From positions 27,462 to 91,461 of the forward strand of contig CANTEW010000005.1 of the NCBI GenBank assembly GCA_947652925.1: a DNA stretch of 64,000 nucleotides, given 5' to 3'. Origin of the DNA: an uncultured Lachnospiraceae bacterium. Lineage in GTDB: Bacteria; Bacillota; Clostridia; Lachnospirales; Lachnospiraceae. The notes below the pieces were generated by a model. It was given only the letters and a program-made list of their open reading frames with translations. It did not search any database and had not been told where the DNA came from. A program made the position numbers and the translations under genes. Positions 27,429 to 37,200 of the stretch are shown here, one piece after another; the first letter of the stretch is position 1; each line of letters starts with the position of its first letter.

Positions 27429-29363
27429 TCACTCTACAACAAACGAACGCAGTCCAAACGCCATCCGCCTCTCATCCTCGCTCTCCCCCAGATCCTTCGG
27501 AGAGACAGCGTCAGGGAATTGAAAGGTGAGCCCCAGCATCTGTTCCCGGACACAGTCTGCCGGGATCGGTACTGTCACCATCGTCTCTTCCGCCTCTATA
27601 CTCTCATCAAATAAGACCTCATCCCCACACCTGACGATCATCTGCTGGGGCGCGTCATAGACCATATGAAGGCCCAGATGCAGCCGCAGATCCTCCTCCC
27701 CATGATCCGGTATATACAGATAGAGTCCCGCGCCGTTCCCATCCGTCCAGGCATGATCTAGGTCCGTCCACGATACCCCCTGTGTAAAATATCTGTGGGC
27801 GTCTTGTGCTGTGTCATCAAAACTGACCACCTGCCCCAGATCATATCGGAACTCTTCTTTCCACTCATCCGGCTCCCGCCGGGAGAAGAAGCGGTAAAAC
27901 AGAGACTCCTCATGATCATAAGTAAAATAATTATAAGCTTCTGCCGCTCCCACCGTGCCGTCCCTCCTGGCCCACGCCCGGAGACTGCCCGCCTGCGCCC
28001 CTTTAAGAGAGATCGGCTCTTTGAGGACCCCTGCCATCTCCTCCATGGGATAGACAGCCCCCACCGCCAAAAGCAGCACGAGTACGATCATCCGTTTCGG
28101 ACTCCTTGCCATACATCTACTATATGCGAACAACGCCTGGAGGACAAATACCATCAACAAAAAAACTGCCGGGATACTCCCGCTCATAGCCAGATCATTA
28201 TAGATCCCCATGCGGAAAAAAGGAAAGAGGAGCAGCGAGATGTTCACCAGATAAAAAAGCAGATCATCCTGGAACCGCTTAAAGATGACGACCGAGTACA
28301 CCATAAAGGCAGCGACAAAGCAAAAGTACACAGCCGGAAGGGTGCCATAATCTATATGGGAAAAACCCACCTCCGGCACTTTCTCACCTGTCAGATTCCC
28401 CATCAGATACACCACCGGGATCAGAAAACCCACGGCCACCGCCACATTCTGCGGGCTGAACACCTCTTTAAATAAAGCTGCCCGATCCTTTTCCGCAAAA
28501 AGCCTGTACACCACAACCCCAGCCATCAGGACAGCAAGTCCCAAAAAAGGGAACGTAGCATAGAGGAGGAGAGGCGCCCCGATCAGGCAATAAAGGCGCA
28601 CGTCCCGATAATCTTCAAAAAAGAGCAGTGTGGCGAGCCACGGGACCACCGCCTGGGGGAATGCCCATCTGAGGTTCGTGTAGAGCGCCCTGTACTGTAA
28701 TCGCACTGCATTGCTGATCCACTCACGCGCCCCGGAGATATCCGTACTCCCGATCCCCGTAGCTCCATACAGCGCTTTCCCCAGAAACAGGCATGTGCCG
28801 AAAAAGACAAGGACAAAAGCACTCACAGCCTGCTTTTTCACCGTATCTGCCCTGACCACCCTGAACAAGAGGAGTAGGACACCAAAGATCCCGATGGCAT
28901 CATAGATCAACAGCGCGATCTCCGCCACCCGGAAACTGCCCGCCGCTTTCCCGCACAGCGCCGGGACCAGATATTGGGCGATATAATAGGTGAGCATCGC
29001 TTCTCCGTCATCATTATGATAACAGACCGGCCAATGAGAAGTGACCAGATCGTTCAGCACATGATTGTGTTTCTCCCAATCACCCGCCTGTACAAAAAAT
29101 CCCCCCTGGCCTGCCACCAGGCAAAAAAGTACGGAGAATACCGCTGCCGCCGCCAGCACCCACGGACGCACGATGAGCGGTCTCCCGCTTTCTTCCTCCC
29201 GCAGCTCCTTCCAGTGCTTCCAAAGGCAAAACCCCAGAAGCACCAATGCCGGGACACTGAAGATGGCTTTCACCCATCCCAGGAAAAATACGGCCACACC
29301 CAGATATATGTAGACATAACAGGAAAACGTAAATCTGGCCCCATGGATATCCACTCCAGACAC
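27429..29363 (-). CDS. Large polytopic membrane protein of unknown function
   Basis: 644 residues with about ten or more hydrophobic segments in the first ~430 residues, then a soluble C-terminal part of ~200 residues. The pattern (glycosyltransferase-C-like membrane core with DWEKHNHVLND in the first outer loop) suggests a lipid-linked sugar transferase or a related cell-envelope enzyme, but I do not recognise a family. The start is GTG 29363, with GAGGGGGTG eight bases upstream; no ATG is nearby. It lies 22 bases before the secreted repeat protein, so the two may work together at the surface. Confidence 0.7.
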   Translation of the reverse strand: MSGVDIHGARFTFSCYVYIYLGVAVFFLGWVKAIFSVPALVLLGFCLWKHWKELREEESGRPLIVRPWVLAAAAVFSVLFCLVAGQGGFFVQAGDWEKHNHVLNDLVTSHWPVCYHNDDGEAMLTYYIAQYLVPALCGKAAGSFRVAEIALLIYDAIGIFGVLLLLFRVVRADTVKKQAVSAFVLVFFGTCLFLGKALYGATGIGSTDISGAREWISNAVRLQYRALYTNLRWAFPQAVVPWLATLLFFEDYRDVRLYCLIGAPLLLYATFPFLGLAVLMAGVVVYRLFAEKDRAALFKEVFSPQNVAVAVGFLIPVVYLMGNLTGEKVPEVGFSHIDYGTLPAVYFCFVAAFMVYSVVIFKRFQDDLLFYLVNISLLLFPFFRMGIYNDLAMSGSIPAVFLLMVFVLQALFAYSRCMARSPKRMIVLVLLLAVGAVYPMEEMAGVLKEPISLKGAQAGSLRAWARRDGTVGAAEAYNYFTYDHEESLFYRFFSRREPDEWKEEFRYDLGQVVSFDDTAQDAHRYFTQGVSWTDLDHAWTDGNGAGLYLYIPDHGEEDLRLHLGLHMVYDAPQQMIVRCGDEVLFDESIEAEETMVTVPIPADCVREQMLGLTFQFPDAVSPKDLGESEDERRMAFGLRSFVVE

Positions 29364-29403
29364 CTTTTTTTCACCCCCTCTGAAATAAAGTTTTTTGACT
29401 TTT

Positions 29404-29432
29404 ATTATGCCATACGCCCGGTCCTATCGCAA
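29404..29432 (-). promoter_or_regulatory. Putative promoter of membrane protein gene
   Basis: On the minus strand TTGCGA (29427-29432), 17-base spacer, CATAAT (29404-29409), about 40 bases before the GTG start. Confidence 0.45.
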
Positions 29433-29459
29433 GCTTTTTATCATACTTTTCCATTTGTA

Positions 29460-29502
29460 TATAGATAAGGCGGCGTGCTGCGCGCACCCCGCCTTATCTA
29501 TA
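29460..29502 (-). terminator. Long hairpin after the lacI-type gene
   Basis: A perfect 14-bp stem (TATAGATAAGGCGG / CCGCCTTATCTATA) with a GC-rich inner stem GTGC/GCAC. It begins five bases past the regulator stop. The T-tract is poor (TATATAC), so it is a likely but imperfect terminator. Confidence 0.55.
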
Positions 29503-29506
29503 TCCT

Positions 29507-30487
29507 CTATATCTGGAAACAACTGTCCCTCTCTATGATACGGCATGGAAATTCCACCCGCAGTTTTTCCGTGTGTCCGTGCAGGATCCTGTCATGCAGG
29601 ATATGCACCGCCATATGCGCCATCGCCTCCCGCGGGATATGCACGGTGGTCAGCAGCGGCTTTGTGGTCTGGGCTTCTTCTATATTATCGATGGAGATCA
29701 CGGAGATCCGCCTGCTCTTTTGCTCCCGGAGAGTCTGCAGAGCCCCCACTGCCGTGATATCATTGGCGCACAGGACCGCCGTCAGATCCTCATCCTCCAT
29801 CAGACGCCTCATGGCCCGGCAGCCCTCTTCTTTTGACTGCCCTGTGGATGCGATACAAGAATAATCGATCGATAACTGATTGCGTATCATCGTCTCACTG
29901 TATCCCACATAGCGGCTCTCATAAGAACAATCCCCGATATACCCGATCTTCCGATGTCCTTTCTTTATCAGATACGTGACCGCCGCCTGCGCCGCCTTCT
30001 GCCCGTCACAGACCACCTCGTCGATCTCATAGTTCATGGGATTACGCCAGATGCCTACCATATTCGGGGTATATCTCGAAAAGGTGTGCAGCAATTTCGA
30101 AGAACACCTGCCCAGGATGATCATCCCGTCACATTTTTTCAGCCCCTGCCCATCCTTCTCGCTGGCAGTGACCAGGCCGTCCACCACAAATCCTTTCTTC
30201 AGGACCTCATACGAAAGCCCCTGGTACAACTCCCTGAAAAAAGGATCCTTGTCCAAAGCCCCCACCCTGGCCAGGACGATCAAGATCCGCAGGGCTTTTT
30301 TCTGCTGCGTATGCCCCATCTTCAGATCCCGCGCCGCTGTGTTCGGCACATACTGGATCTCATGGGCCGCCTGCCATATCTTAGCTTTCAGCTGCTCTGA
30401 CGCACACGTAGTATAACTGTTGTTCAAGACCCTGGAAACAGTAGAAGGAGAAGTGCCTACCATTTCCGCTATTTTTTTTAACGACAT
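29507..30487 (-). CDS. LacI-family transcriptional regulator
   Basis: A 326-residue repressor: N-terminal helix-turn-helix (SLKKIAEMVGTSPSTVSRVLNNS, residues 2-24) with hinge, then a type-I periplasmic-binding-like sensor domain (ILGRCSSKLLHTFSRYTPN ... HRKIGYIGD ... VLCANDITAVGAL ... VISIDN). The effector is probably a sugar, but no sugar genes are adjacent. A perfect inverted repeat overlaps its own promoter, suggesting autoregulation. It is divergent from the broken AAA-ATPase gene. Confidence 0.9.
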   Translation of the reverse strand: MSLKKIAEMVGTSPSTVSRVLNNSYTTCASEQLKAKIWQAAHEIQYVPNTAARDLKMGHTQQKKALRILIVLARVGALDKDPFFRELYQGLSYEVLKKGFVVDGLVTASEKDGQGLKKCDGMIILGRCSSKLLHTFSRYTPNMVGIWRNPMNYEIDEVVCDGQKAAQAAVTYLIKKGHRKIGYIGDCSYESRYVGYSETMIRNQLSIDYSCIASTGQSKEEGCRAMRRLMEDEDLTAVLCANDITAVGALQTLREQKSRRISVISIDNIEEAQTTKPLLTTVHIPREAMAHMAVHILHDRILHGHTEKLRVEFPCRIIERDSCFQI

Positions 30488-30530
30488 GCCATCCCTTTCC
30501 TGCGCTGCTGCCTCTATCCGCTATCTTTAC

Positions 30531-30570
30531 ATCATACCGTCATCACAGCCTTTTGTCAAACTGTGATGAC
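30531..30570 (-). promoter_or_regulatory. lacI-type promoter with overlapping 10-bp inverted repeat
   Basis: On the minus strand TTGACA (30554-30559), 17-base spacer, TATGAT (30531-30536). The inverted repeat GTCATCACAG (30539-30548) / CTGTGATGAC (30561-30570) covers the spacer and flanks the -35 box, a position suited to repression. Confidence 0.65.
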
Positions 30571-30626
30571 ACAGCCGCATTTATATGATAAGATAAGTGA
30601 TAAGATACGAAAAAGGCGGGATATAT

Positions 30627-32269
30627 ATGCATAGACCGATCATCCCCGTGGGGACTTCAAATTTTGCAGAGATCAGACGCGAAGGTTACTATTTTATCGA
30701 TAAATCAGATCTGATCAGAGAACTGCTGGAAACGAAAGGGACAAAAGTCACATTGATCACACGTCCCCGCAGATTTGGGAAAACCCTTGCCATGCGCATG
30801 TTGGAAGAATTTTTTGATATACGAAAAGACAACCGCGATCTGTTTACAGGGCTCTCCATCATGGACGATGCAGATCTGTGTGAGAAATGGATGAACCGGT
30901 ATCCTACAGTGTTTTTATCCTTTAAAAATGTAGACGGGTCAAACTTCACGAGCGCGTATGCCCAGCTCACATCCGTCATGGCCGAACTGTACAAAAAGCA
31001 TTTTTATCTATTGGACCATGACAAGATCAATGTTCTGGATAAAGAGATCTTTTATAAAATAGCGGCCGACAGAGCAAGCCTCACAGATATAAAAAACAGC
31101 CTGCTGAAATTGACACAGTTCATGGAGATCTATCATGGAAAGCCTGTGATCTTGCTCATCGATGAGTACGACGTCCCCCTGGCCAAAGCAAATGAGAAGG
31201 GCAACTATCCTGAGATGTTAGATGCCATCAAGGGCATCATGCAGGCCATCAAAGATAATGATCCACTTAGATCCGCAGTCATCACCGGCTGCCTGCAGAT
31301 CGCGAAAGAGAGCATATTTACCGGAACGAACAATTTCGTATCCGATACGATCTCAGACAGCAGATTGAGCCAGTATTTTGGTTTCACGCAGGCAGAGGTG
31401 GACCGGCTCCTTGCCGACACAGGTACAACAGGCCATACCGCCGAGATCAGGGAATGGTACGACGGCTATCGTTTTGGCAAAACAGGCGTCTATTGCCCGT
31501 GGGATGTTATGAACCATGTACAGAACCTGCTCATGGATCCAGACTCGCAGGCGGAGATATCATAGAGACCGTAGAAGAAGATCTGACTTATGATATGGTA
31601 AGATCTTCTGAAGAAGATCTGTGGGGTCTTCTATATCTGACAGGTTATCTGACAAGACCGCACCCGCCCGCCGATCCACATGCTCTAAGGATCCCCAATA
31701 GAGAGATCATGGGGCTCTTTAAGAAAAATGTAAAAAACTGGTCTATAGAAAAGTCCGCACAAAAAGACAGGAGCAGCTTATTTGCCGCTTTATGGGATGG
31801 GGATACCCAAAAACTCTCAACGCTGATCTCTGATCTTCTGTTCGATACGATCAGCTACTTTGACTATGAAGAAAGTTTTTACCATGCATTTATCACTGGC
31901 CTGTTCCTGAATGCCGGATATCGTGTAGAGTCAAACTATGAAAACGGTCCTGGCAGATCTGATATCGTCATCAAAGACAGGAAAAAACGCAGAGCAGCCG
32001 TGATAGAGGCAAAACGGACAGATACAGAAAATGATCTGGATAAAATATGCGCAGAAGCTCTCCAACAGATCGCAGACAGACAATATGCAAGGAAAGTCGA
32101 ACGGGACGGTTATAAAAAAGTCTTGCGGTTCGGGATCGGGTTTTTCAAAAAAACATGCCTGATAAGAGTCCCCTCACAAAAGCATACAATGTATCTCCCC
32201 CACACAACGGCGCCCCAAGAAAATGGACATGAAAAGGTGAAAGATGAAAACGATCGATATCTTAAATAA
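30627..32269 (+). pseudogene. Broken AAA-ATPase-like / PD-(D/E)XK nuclease gene
   Basis: The intact family is an N-terminal AAA-ATPase-like domain plus a C-terminal PDDEXK-type domain (~550 residues). Here the first part reads from ATG 30627 (MHRPIIPVGTSNF; Walker-A-like RPRRFGKT; Walker-B-like ILLIDEYDVP) and stops at 31565. The second part continues in another frame from about 31552 (AGGDIIETVEEDLTYD) to 32269 and keeps the nuclease-like block (GRSDIVIKD ... AAVIEAKRTD). By comparison with remembered family members, ~33-38 residues are missing at the junction near 31545-31553, so this is a frame-changing deletion. The family is a common multicopy gut-bacterial gene of unknown role. Confidence 0.8.
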
Positions 32270-32984
32270 AGTAAAAGACCAGGAAATGACTGTAGAAGAA
32301 GCAGAACGATTTTTCCGCCGGGAGCCCTTCCAGGAGATGGGCTATGCAAAACTGGACACACACCGGGAGACGCGCTCCGGTTTTCCGGAGGTGATCTTCT
32401 GCAGCGGTAAAGCCGACACACACCTGCTCCCCATCGTAAAAAGACTTTACGAAGACAACGGAGAGGTCTTCGGCACCCGCGCCTCCCAGGAACAATACGA
32501 GATGTTAAAAAACATCTACCCGGATATCCAATACGACCCCATTTCCCATATCATAAAGATCGAAAAAAATGACAAAGAACATACGGGACTGATCGCCGTC
32601 TGCACAGCGGGCACGGCGGATATCCCTGTAGCGGAAGAAGCCGCCCAGACAGCCGAATACTTTGGTTCCCATGTGGAACGTATCTTCGACGTGGGTGTCA
32701 GCGGGATCCATCGGCTGTTCTCCCGTCTGGAGGTCATCCAGAAAGCCAACTGCATCGTGGCGGTAGCCGGGATGGAAGGCGCCCTCGCCAGCGTACTGGG
32801 AGGCCTGGTGGACAAACCGGTGATTGCTGTCCCCACCTCTGTGGGATACGGCGCGAACTTCCACGGCCTGTCCGCCCTGCTCACCATGATCAACTCCTGT
32901 GCCAACGGCGTTGCAACGGTAAATATCGACAACGGCTACGGCGCAGGCTATCTGGCGACCCAGATCAACAGGATGGCCAAGTGA
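32244..32984 (+). CDS. larB: Nickel-pincer cofactor biosynthesis protein LarB
   Basis: A 246-residue carboxylase/hydrolase with a C-terminal AIR-carboxylase (PurE-like) domain (VCTAGTADIPVAEEAA ... GMEGALASVLGGLVDKPVIAVPTSVGYG). LarB carboxylates nicotinic acid adenine dinucleotide to start synthesis of the Ni-pincer cofactor of lactate racemase and relatives. larC and larE are not in the window. ATG 32244 has an AAGGTG site inside the 3' end of the broken gene (26-base overlap), so larB may depend on transcription through that pseudogene. Confidence 0.93.
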   Translation: MKTIDILNKVKDQEMTVEEAERFFRREPFQEMGYAKLDTHRETRSGFPEVIFCSGKADTHLLPIVKRLYEDNGEVFGTRASQEQYEMLKNIYPDIQYDPISHIIKIEKNDKEHTGLIAVCTAGTADIPVAEEAAQTAEYFGSHVERIFDVGVSGIHRLFSRLEVIQKANCIVAVAGMEGALASVLGGLVDKPVIAVPTSVGYGANFHGLSALLTMINSCANGVATVNIDNGYGAGYLATQINRMAK

Positions 32985-33022
32985 CCCATGTCTTTCCCAA
33001 AAAGATACAACAGGTGAACAAT

Positions 33023-33715
33023 ATGAAAACAAAAGCTTTTAAAGCGGCCCTGCCGCACACCCTGCCCATCTGCGTGGGTTTTCTCTTTCTCGGGATGTCT
33101 TATGGATTCCTTATGCAAAGCAAAGGGTTCTCTTTCCTCTATCCCCTGCTGATGAGCCTTTTCATCTTTGCTGGCTCTATGGAGTTTGTCACTGTCAACC
33201 TGCTCCTGTCCGCTTTTAACCCTTTATATGCCTTCTTCCTGACATTGATGGTCAATGCGCGCCACCTCTTTTACGGTATCTCCATGCTGGACAGATACAA
33301 GGACATGGGATGGAAAAAGTTCTATCTGATCTATGGGATGTGCGACGAATCCTTTTCGATCAACTGTATCGTCTCACCACCGCCGGATGTGGACAAGGGC
33401 TGGTTTATGTTCTTTGTCACACTGCTCAACCATCTATATTGGGTCGCAGGCGCTACGCTGGGGGCACTCTTGGGGTATGTGATCCACTTTGACACCAAGG
33501 GCATCGGATTTGTCATGACCGCTCTGTTCGTAGTCATGTTCATCGACCAGTGGGAGGAGCGCAGCGATCACACCCCGGCACTGATCGGGCTGGGCTGCTC
33601 CCTGGCCTGCCTGCTGCTCTTTAAAGCGGACAACTTCATCCTCCCTGCCATGGCGCTGACCGTCCTATGTTTTGCACTGAAGAGAGATAATACAGACAAG
33701 GAGACAGACACATGA
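33023..33715 (+). CDS. azlC: AzlC-type branched-chain amino acid exporter, large subunit
   Basis: A 230-residue membrane protein with about seven or eight hydrophobic segments. [17 protein letters not shown] and [14 protein letters not shown] are typical AzlC blocks. With AzlD it exports branched-chain amino acids. Start at ATG 33023, with CAGGTG upstream; a GTG start at 32981 would overlap larB and lacks a site. Forms a two-gene unit with azlD. Confidence 0.9.
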   Translation: MKTKAFKAALPHTLPICVGFLFLGMSYGFLMQSKGFSFLYPLLMSLFIFAGSMEFVTVNLLLSAFNPLYAFFLTLMVNARHLFYGISMLDRYKDMGWKKFYLIYGMCDESFSINCIVSPPPDVDKGWFMFFVTLLNHLYWVAGATLGALLGYVIHFDTKGIGFVMTALFVVMFIDQWEERSDHTPALIGLGCSLACLLLFKADNFILPAMALTVLCFALKRDNTDKETDT

Positions 33716-34035
33716 CAACATCTCAACAGATCATCACAGTCCTCATCGTAGTCCTGGGGACGATGCTCACAAGATTCCTGCCCTTTCTCATATTCCCGGA
33801 AGGTAAGACGCCGCCCAGATCTATCCTATACCTGGGGACCGTCCTCCCCTATGCTGTCATTGGACTCTTAGTGGTCTATTGTATAAAAGATGCATTGTGG
33901 GAGCCTTTCCACGGACTGCCGGAAGCCATCGCGGTCTCCTCCATCATCATCCTACATAAATGGAAAAAAAACACGCTGCTCAGTATCGGGGCCGGCACTG
34001 TCTTATACATGGCCTTGGTGCAGAGTGTTTTTTGA
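33712..34035 (+). CDS. azlD: AzlD-type transporter, small subunit
   Basis: A 107-residue membrane protein with three or four hydrophobic helices, including [17 protein letters not shown] near the N-terminus, typical of AzlD. The ATG overlaps the azlC stop (ATGA), so translation is coupled. Confidence 0.9.
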   Translation: MTTSQQIITVLIVVLGTMLTRFLPFLIFPEGKTPPRSILYLGTVLPYAVIGLLVVYCIKDALWEPFHGLPEAIAVSSIIILHKWKKNTLLSIGAGTVLYMALVQSVF

Positions 34036-34066
34036 TAAAATATCTTTTGTCATAGCATACCATCTT

Positions 34067-34131
34067 AGCTGGATATCTATACCACAGCGGTGAAAGATAG
34101 ATAAATACACCCCTGGGTATAGATGCCAGCT
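34067..34131. terminator. Long inverted repeat between azlD and sbcC
   Basis: AGCTGG (34067-34072) plus TCTATACC (34076-34083) pair with GGTATAGA (34116-34123) plus CCAGCT (34126-34131). The loop is 32 bases. It lies between convergent genes; there is no T-tract, so it may instead be a small repeat element. The rest of 34036-34254 is AT-rich and without genes. Confidence 0.4.
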
Positions 34132-34254
34132 TTGAGGAGTTAATGTATCAGGGATCTCTGACGTATCTATTATATCACAAATAAACTTAACAATAAATAT
34201 CCAATTTTATTTATTCTCTATTTACTAAAGAGCAGATCTTCTGTGGGAGTCCAT

Positions 34255-37200
34255 TCATACCCGTATCTCTGCCCTGCTCCCGCCCGTCTTCTCTTTCACC
34301 ACCACGATCTGTTTATCGATCTTCTCTTTCAGCTCACCCACGTGGGATATGATCCCCACCAGGCGGCTGCCGTCTGTCAGGCTCACAAGAGCCGCATACG
34401 CCTGCTGCAGCGCATCCTCATCCAGGGAACCGAAGCCCTCATCCACGAACATCGTCTCCAGCTGTATGCCGCCCGCAGAAGACTGGATCTCTTCTGACAG
34501 CCCCAATGCCAGGGACAGGGAGGCGATAAAAGATTCCCCGCCGGATAAGGTCTTGACACTGCGCTCTGTCCCGTTGTAATGATCCACGATGTTGAGTTCC
34601 AGGCCGGTCTGGCTCTTATTGTTGTCTGCGCCTGTCAGGCGTTTGAATTCATACTGGCCGCCGGACATGATCATGAAGTGCAGATCAGCCCGCCGGATGA
34701 TCCTGTCAAAATAGTGGGTCTGGACATACGTCTCCAGCATGATCTTCTCCTTGTTTTTAAGATTGCCGTTCACGGTGGCGGACAGAACGCCGAGCCATCC
34801 ATATCGTTTCTCCAGGACAGCCAGCTCTTTTGACCTTTTTTGGATATTGCCCAACATGTTCTCATTGGTCATCCGCCTGGCATGGACGGCTTTCTGTCTA
34901 TCCATGATCTTCTTTTGTTCCTGCGCGGCTGCCTCCTGTTTTTCCATCTCCTCTTCTCTCCTGATGATCCCTTCCTTTTCCAGCTGTTCCTGCAGGGATC
35001 GGATCCTCCCTTCTAAAACATCCCTCTCCTTGATACACGCTTTATAAGACTTTTCTGCACTTTCGTAAGCCTCCTGCAGTGTCCGAAGCTCCTCCTCCGA
35101 TCGGGCCTTTTCTCTCTCGGCCTCTTCCTTATCATTGTATGGGAGCTTTTCAGTCAATGCTTGTATCTGTTCCTCCAGAGCGCCTTTTTGTACCCGGGTA
35201 GAGGCGGCTCTCTCTTTCAAGGCGGCTGCCTCCATCTCTGCCTGTTCGGCCTTTTTTTCTTCTCCGGGGATCAGCCGGTCCAGCTCCTCTCTGCGTCTGA
35301 CTCTCTCTTCCTCTTCTGCGATCCGTTTTTCCAGTCCTGCGCTCTTTTCTTCCAGCGCGGCCAGCCAGTCCGCTGTCCCCTCCATATACTGTGGCCATTC
35401 CGCCTGTTCTTGCAGGGATCGGATCCGGGTCTTCAGAGCATCCAGTTCTTTTCCAGCTCTCCGATAGGATGTCTCTGCCTCCTGATAAGCGTCCCGCAGG
35501 TCTTTTGATCTCTGGGCTGCGCTTTCCTGTGCCTGTTCCGCCTCCCTCCTGGATGCGTATCTGAGCTTTCCTGTCAAAGTCTCGATCTGGCCAGAGAGAT
35601 ATCCTCCCCTCGTTTCCATGGCGGCCGCTCTCTCTTTTCGCTCCCTTCCCTTCGCCTCCAATGATCCGGCTCTCTCCTCTTCTGCAGGGATCTGCCGGTC
35701 CAGCTCCTTTTTCCGCTCGACATTTTTCTCTTCCTGGATGATCTGTCTTTCCAGTCCTGCGATCTCAGCTCTTAAAACAGGCAGAGAGACTCCTGCCTTC
35801 TGGAAATACTCTGTCCCCTCTAACTGCTCCTTTAGTGATCCGATCCTTTCCTTTAAGACAGCGCCTTCGTTCCTGCATATGTCATATGCGCTCTCCGCCC
35901 TTTTATACGCTTGCTCCAGAGATGCAGCTTCCTCAGACAGGCTCTCCAGCTCTTCCCGGGCTTCTTTTTTTCCTGGACAGTGCAGCCTGTCCGAGAGTTC
36001 TTTTACTTGTTTTGTCAGGGTCCCTTTCCTGATACCAACTTCTGTGCTCTCATCTTCCGCTGCCCTGAGTCCTGCCGCCAGCTGCTTTTCTATCTCTTCT
36101 TTTTCCCCGATCTCCCGTTCCAGCTTTTCTTTCCGCTCTGCCCGCTCTCCTTCCTCCCTGATCTGCTCTTCCAGCTGCGCGATGGTCTCCAGCGATCTGT
36201 CAAGCTGGTCTTCTGCCTGGCCGCCTGCATGGATCAGATCTGATCCATATAGATCTGTCTTCCCCAGCAGTCTCTCCATCTGCCGCTGCAGGCGCTCTTC
36301 CTGTTCTGAAGTCTTCCCGCAGATCTTTCCCGTCTCCGCACTGGCCTCTCCTGCTGCCGCGTCCGCCTCCTGCATCCTGGTCTTTGCCCGTTCCAGTCCC
36401 TCTCTGTCAGGGACTTCCTCCGGCATCTGCGCCAATCTGAGATGATGGGTGGCGCCGCACACCGGGCAGGCATCGCCCTCCCTGAGGCCCTCCGCCAGCA
36501 TCCCCGCCTGGCCGTCGAGAAATGCCTGCTGCATCCTGGAATAGATCCCCTGCAGCTCTTTGGCATATTCCCTTGCTTCCCGGTAGGCCTCCTGTCTCTC
36601 TTCCAGTTCTCCTTGCAGGACCTTATGATCCTCCAGATCTTTCAGGAATGCCTCCAGATCTGCACGCCGTTCCTCTTCCTGCTCCTTTTGGCGCAGGAGC
36701 CTCTCTCTCCTCTCCCCGGCGCCCTCCAGAGTCCCTTTCTCTTTTTTCAGCGCCTCCAGGCTCTTAGAGATCTCCTCATATCTCCCGCTCTTCTCCTCTC
36801 TCTCTTCCTGTACTGCTCCCAGGCGTTCTTCCAGTTCCCGGATCTCACACTCTTTTTCCTCCAGGCTGTCATACTCCGGCAGTTCCTGTTCCAGCAGCGT
36901 GATCCGTTTCCGGATCTCTTCCTGCCGTATGCGCTTGTGCCTTTCCGCCTGGAGAGCCTGTTCCAGCTCTTCCAGCCGGGCCGCCTTGTCTCCCTGCTGC
37001 CTCCGGGTCTCCTGCAGCTCCTCACAGAGTTTTGCATATCTCTCGGCTGTCTCTTTCCTGTGGAGCAGCTTTACCAACTGTTCCCCGGCTTGGGACAGAG
37101 ATGCCTGCTCTTCTTTAAGCTCCGCCAGATGCTGCTGCGTCCTCTCCTCTGCCAGGCCGTTTTCCCTTATCTCTTCCCGGAGTCCTCCCAGCTCTCTTGA

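Noticed and set aside
27429-27614. Plus-strand frame overlapping the end of the membrane protein gene
   Set aside because: It is antisense to well-supported coding sequence, with no start signal and no recognisable domain.
34067-34131. Possible miniature transposon between azlD and sbcC
   Set aside because: There are inverted arms but no target-site duplication could be seen, and the position between convergent genes suits a terminator equally well.
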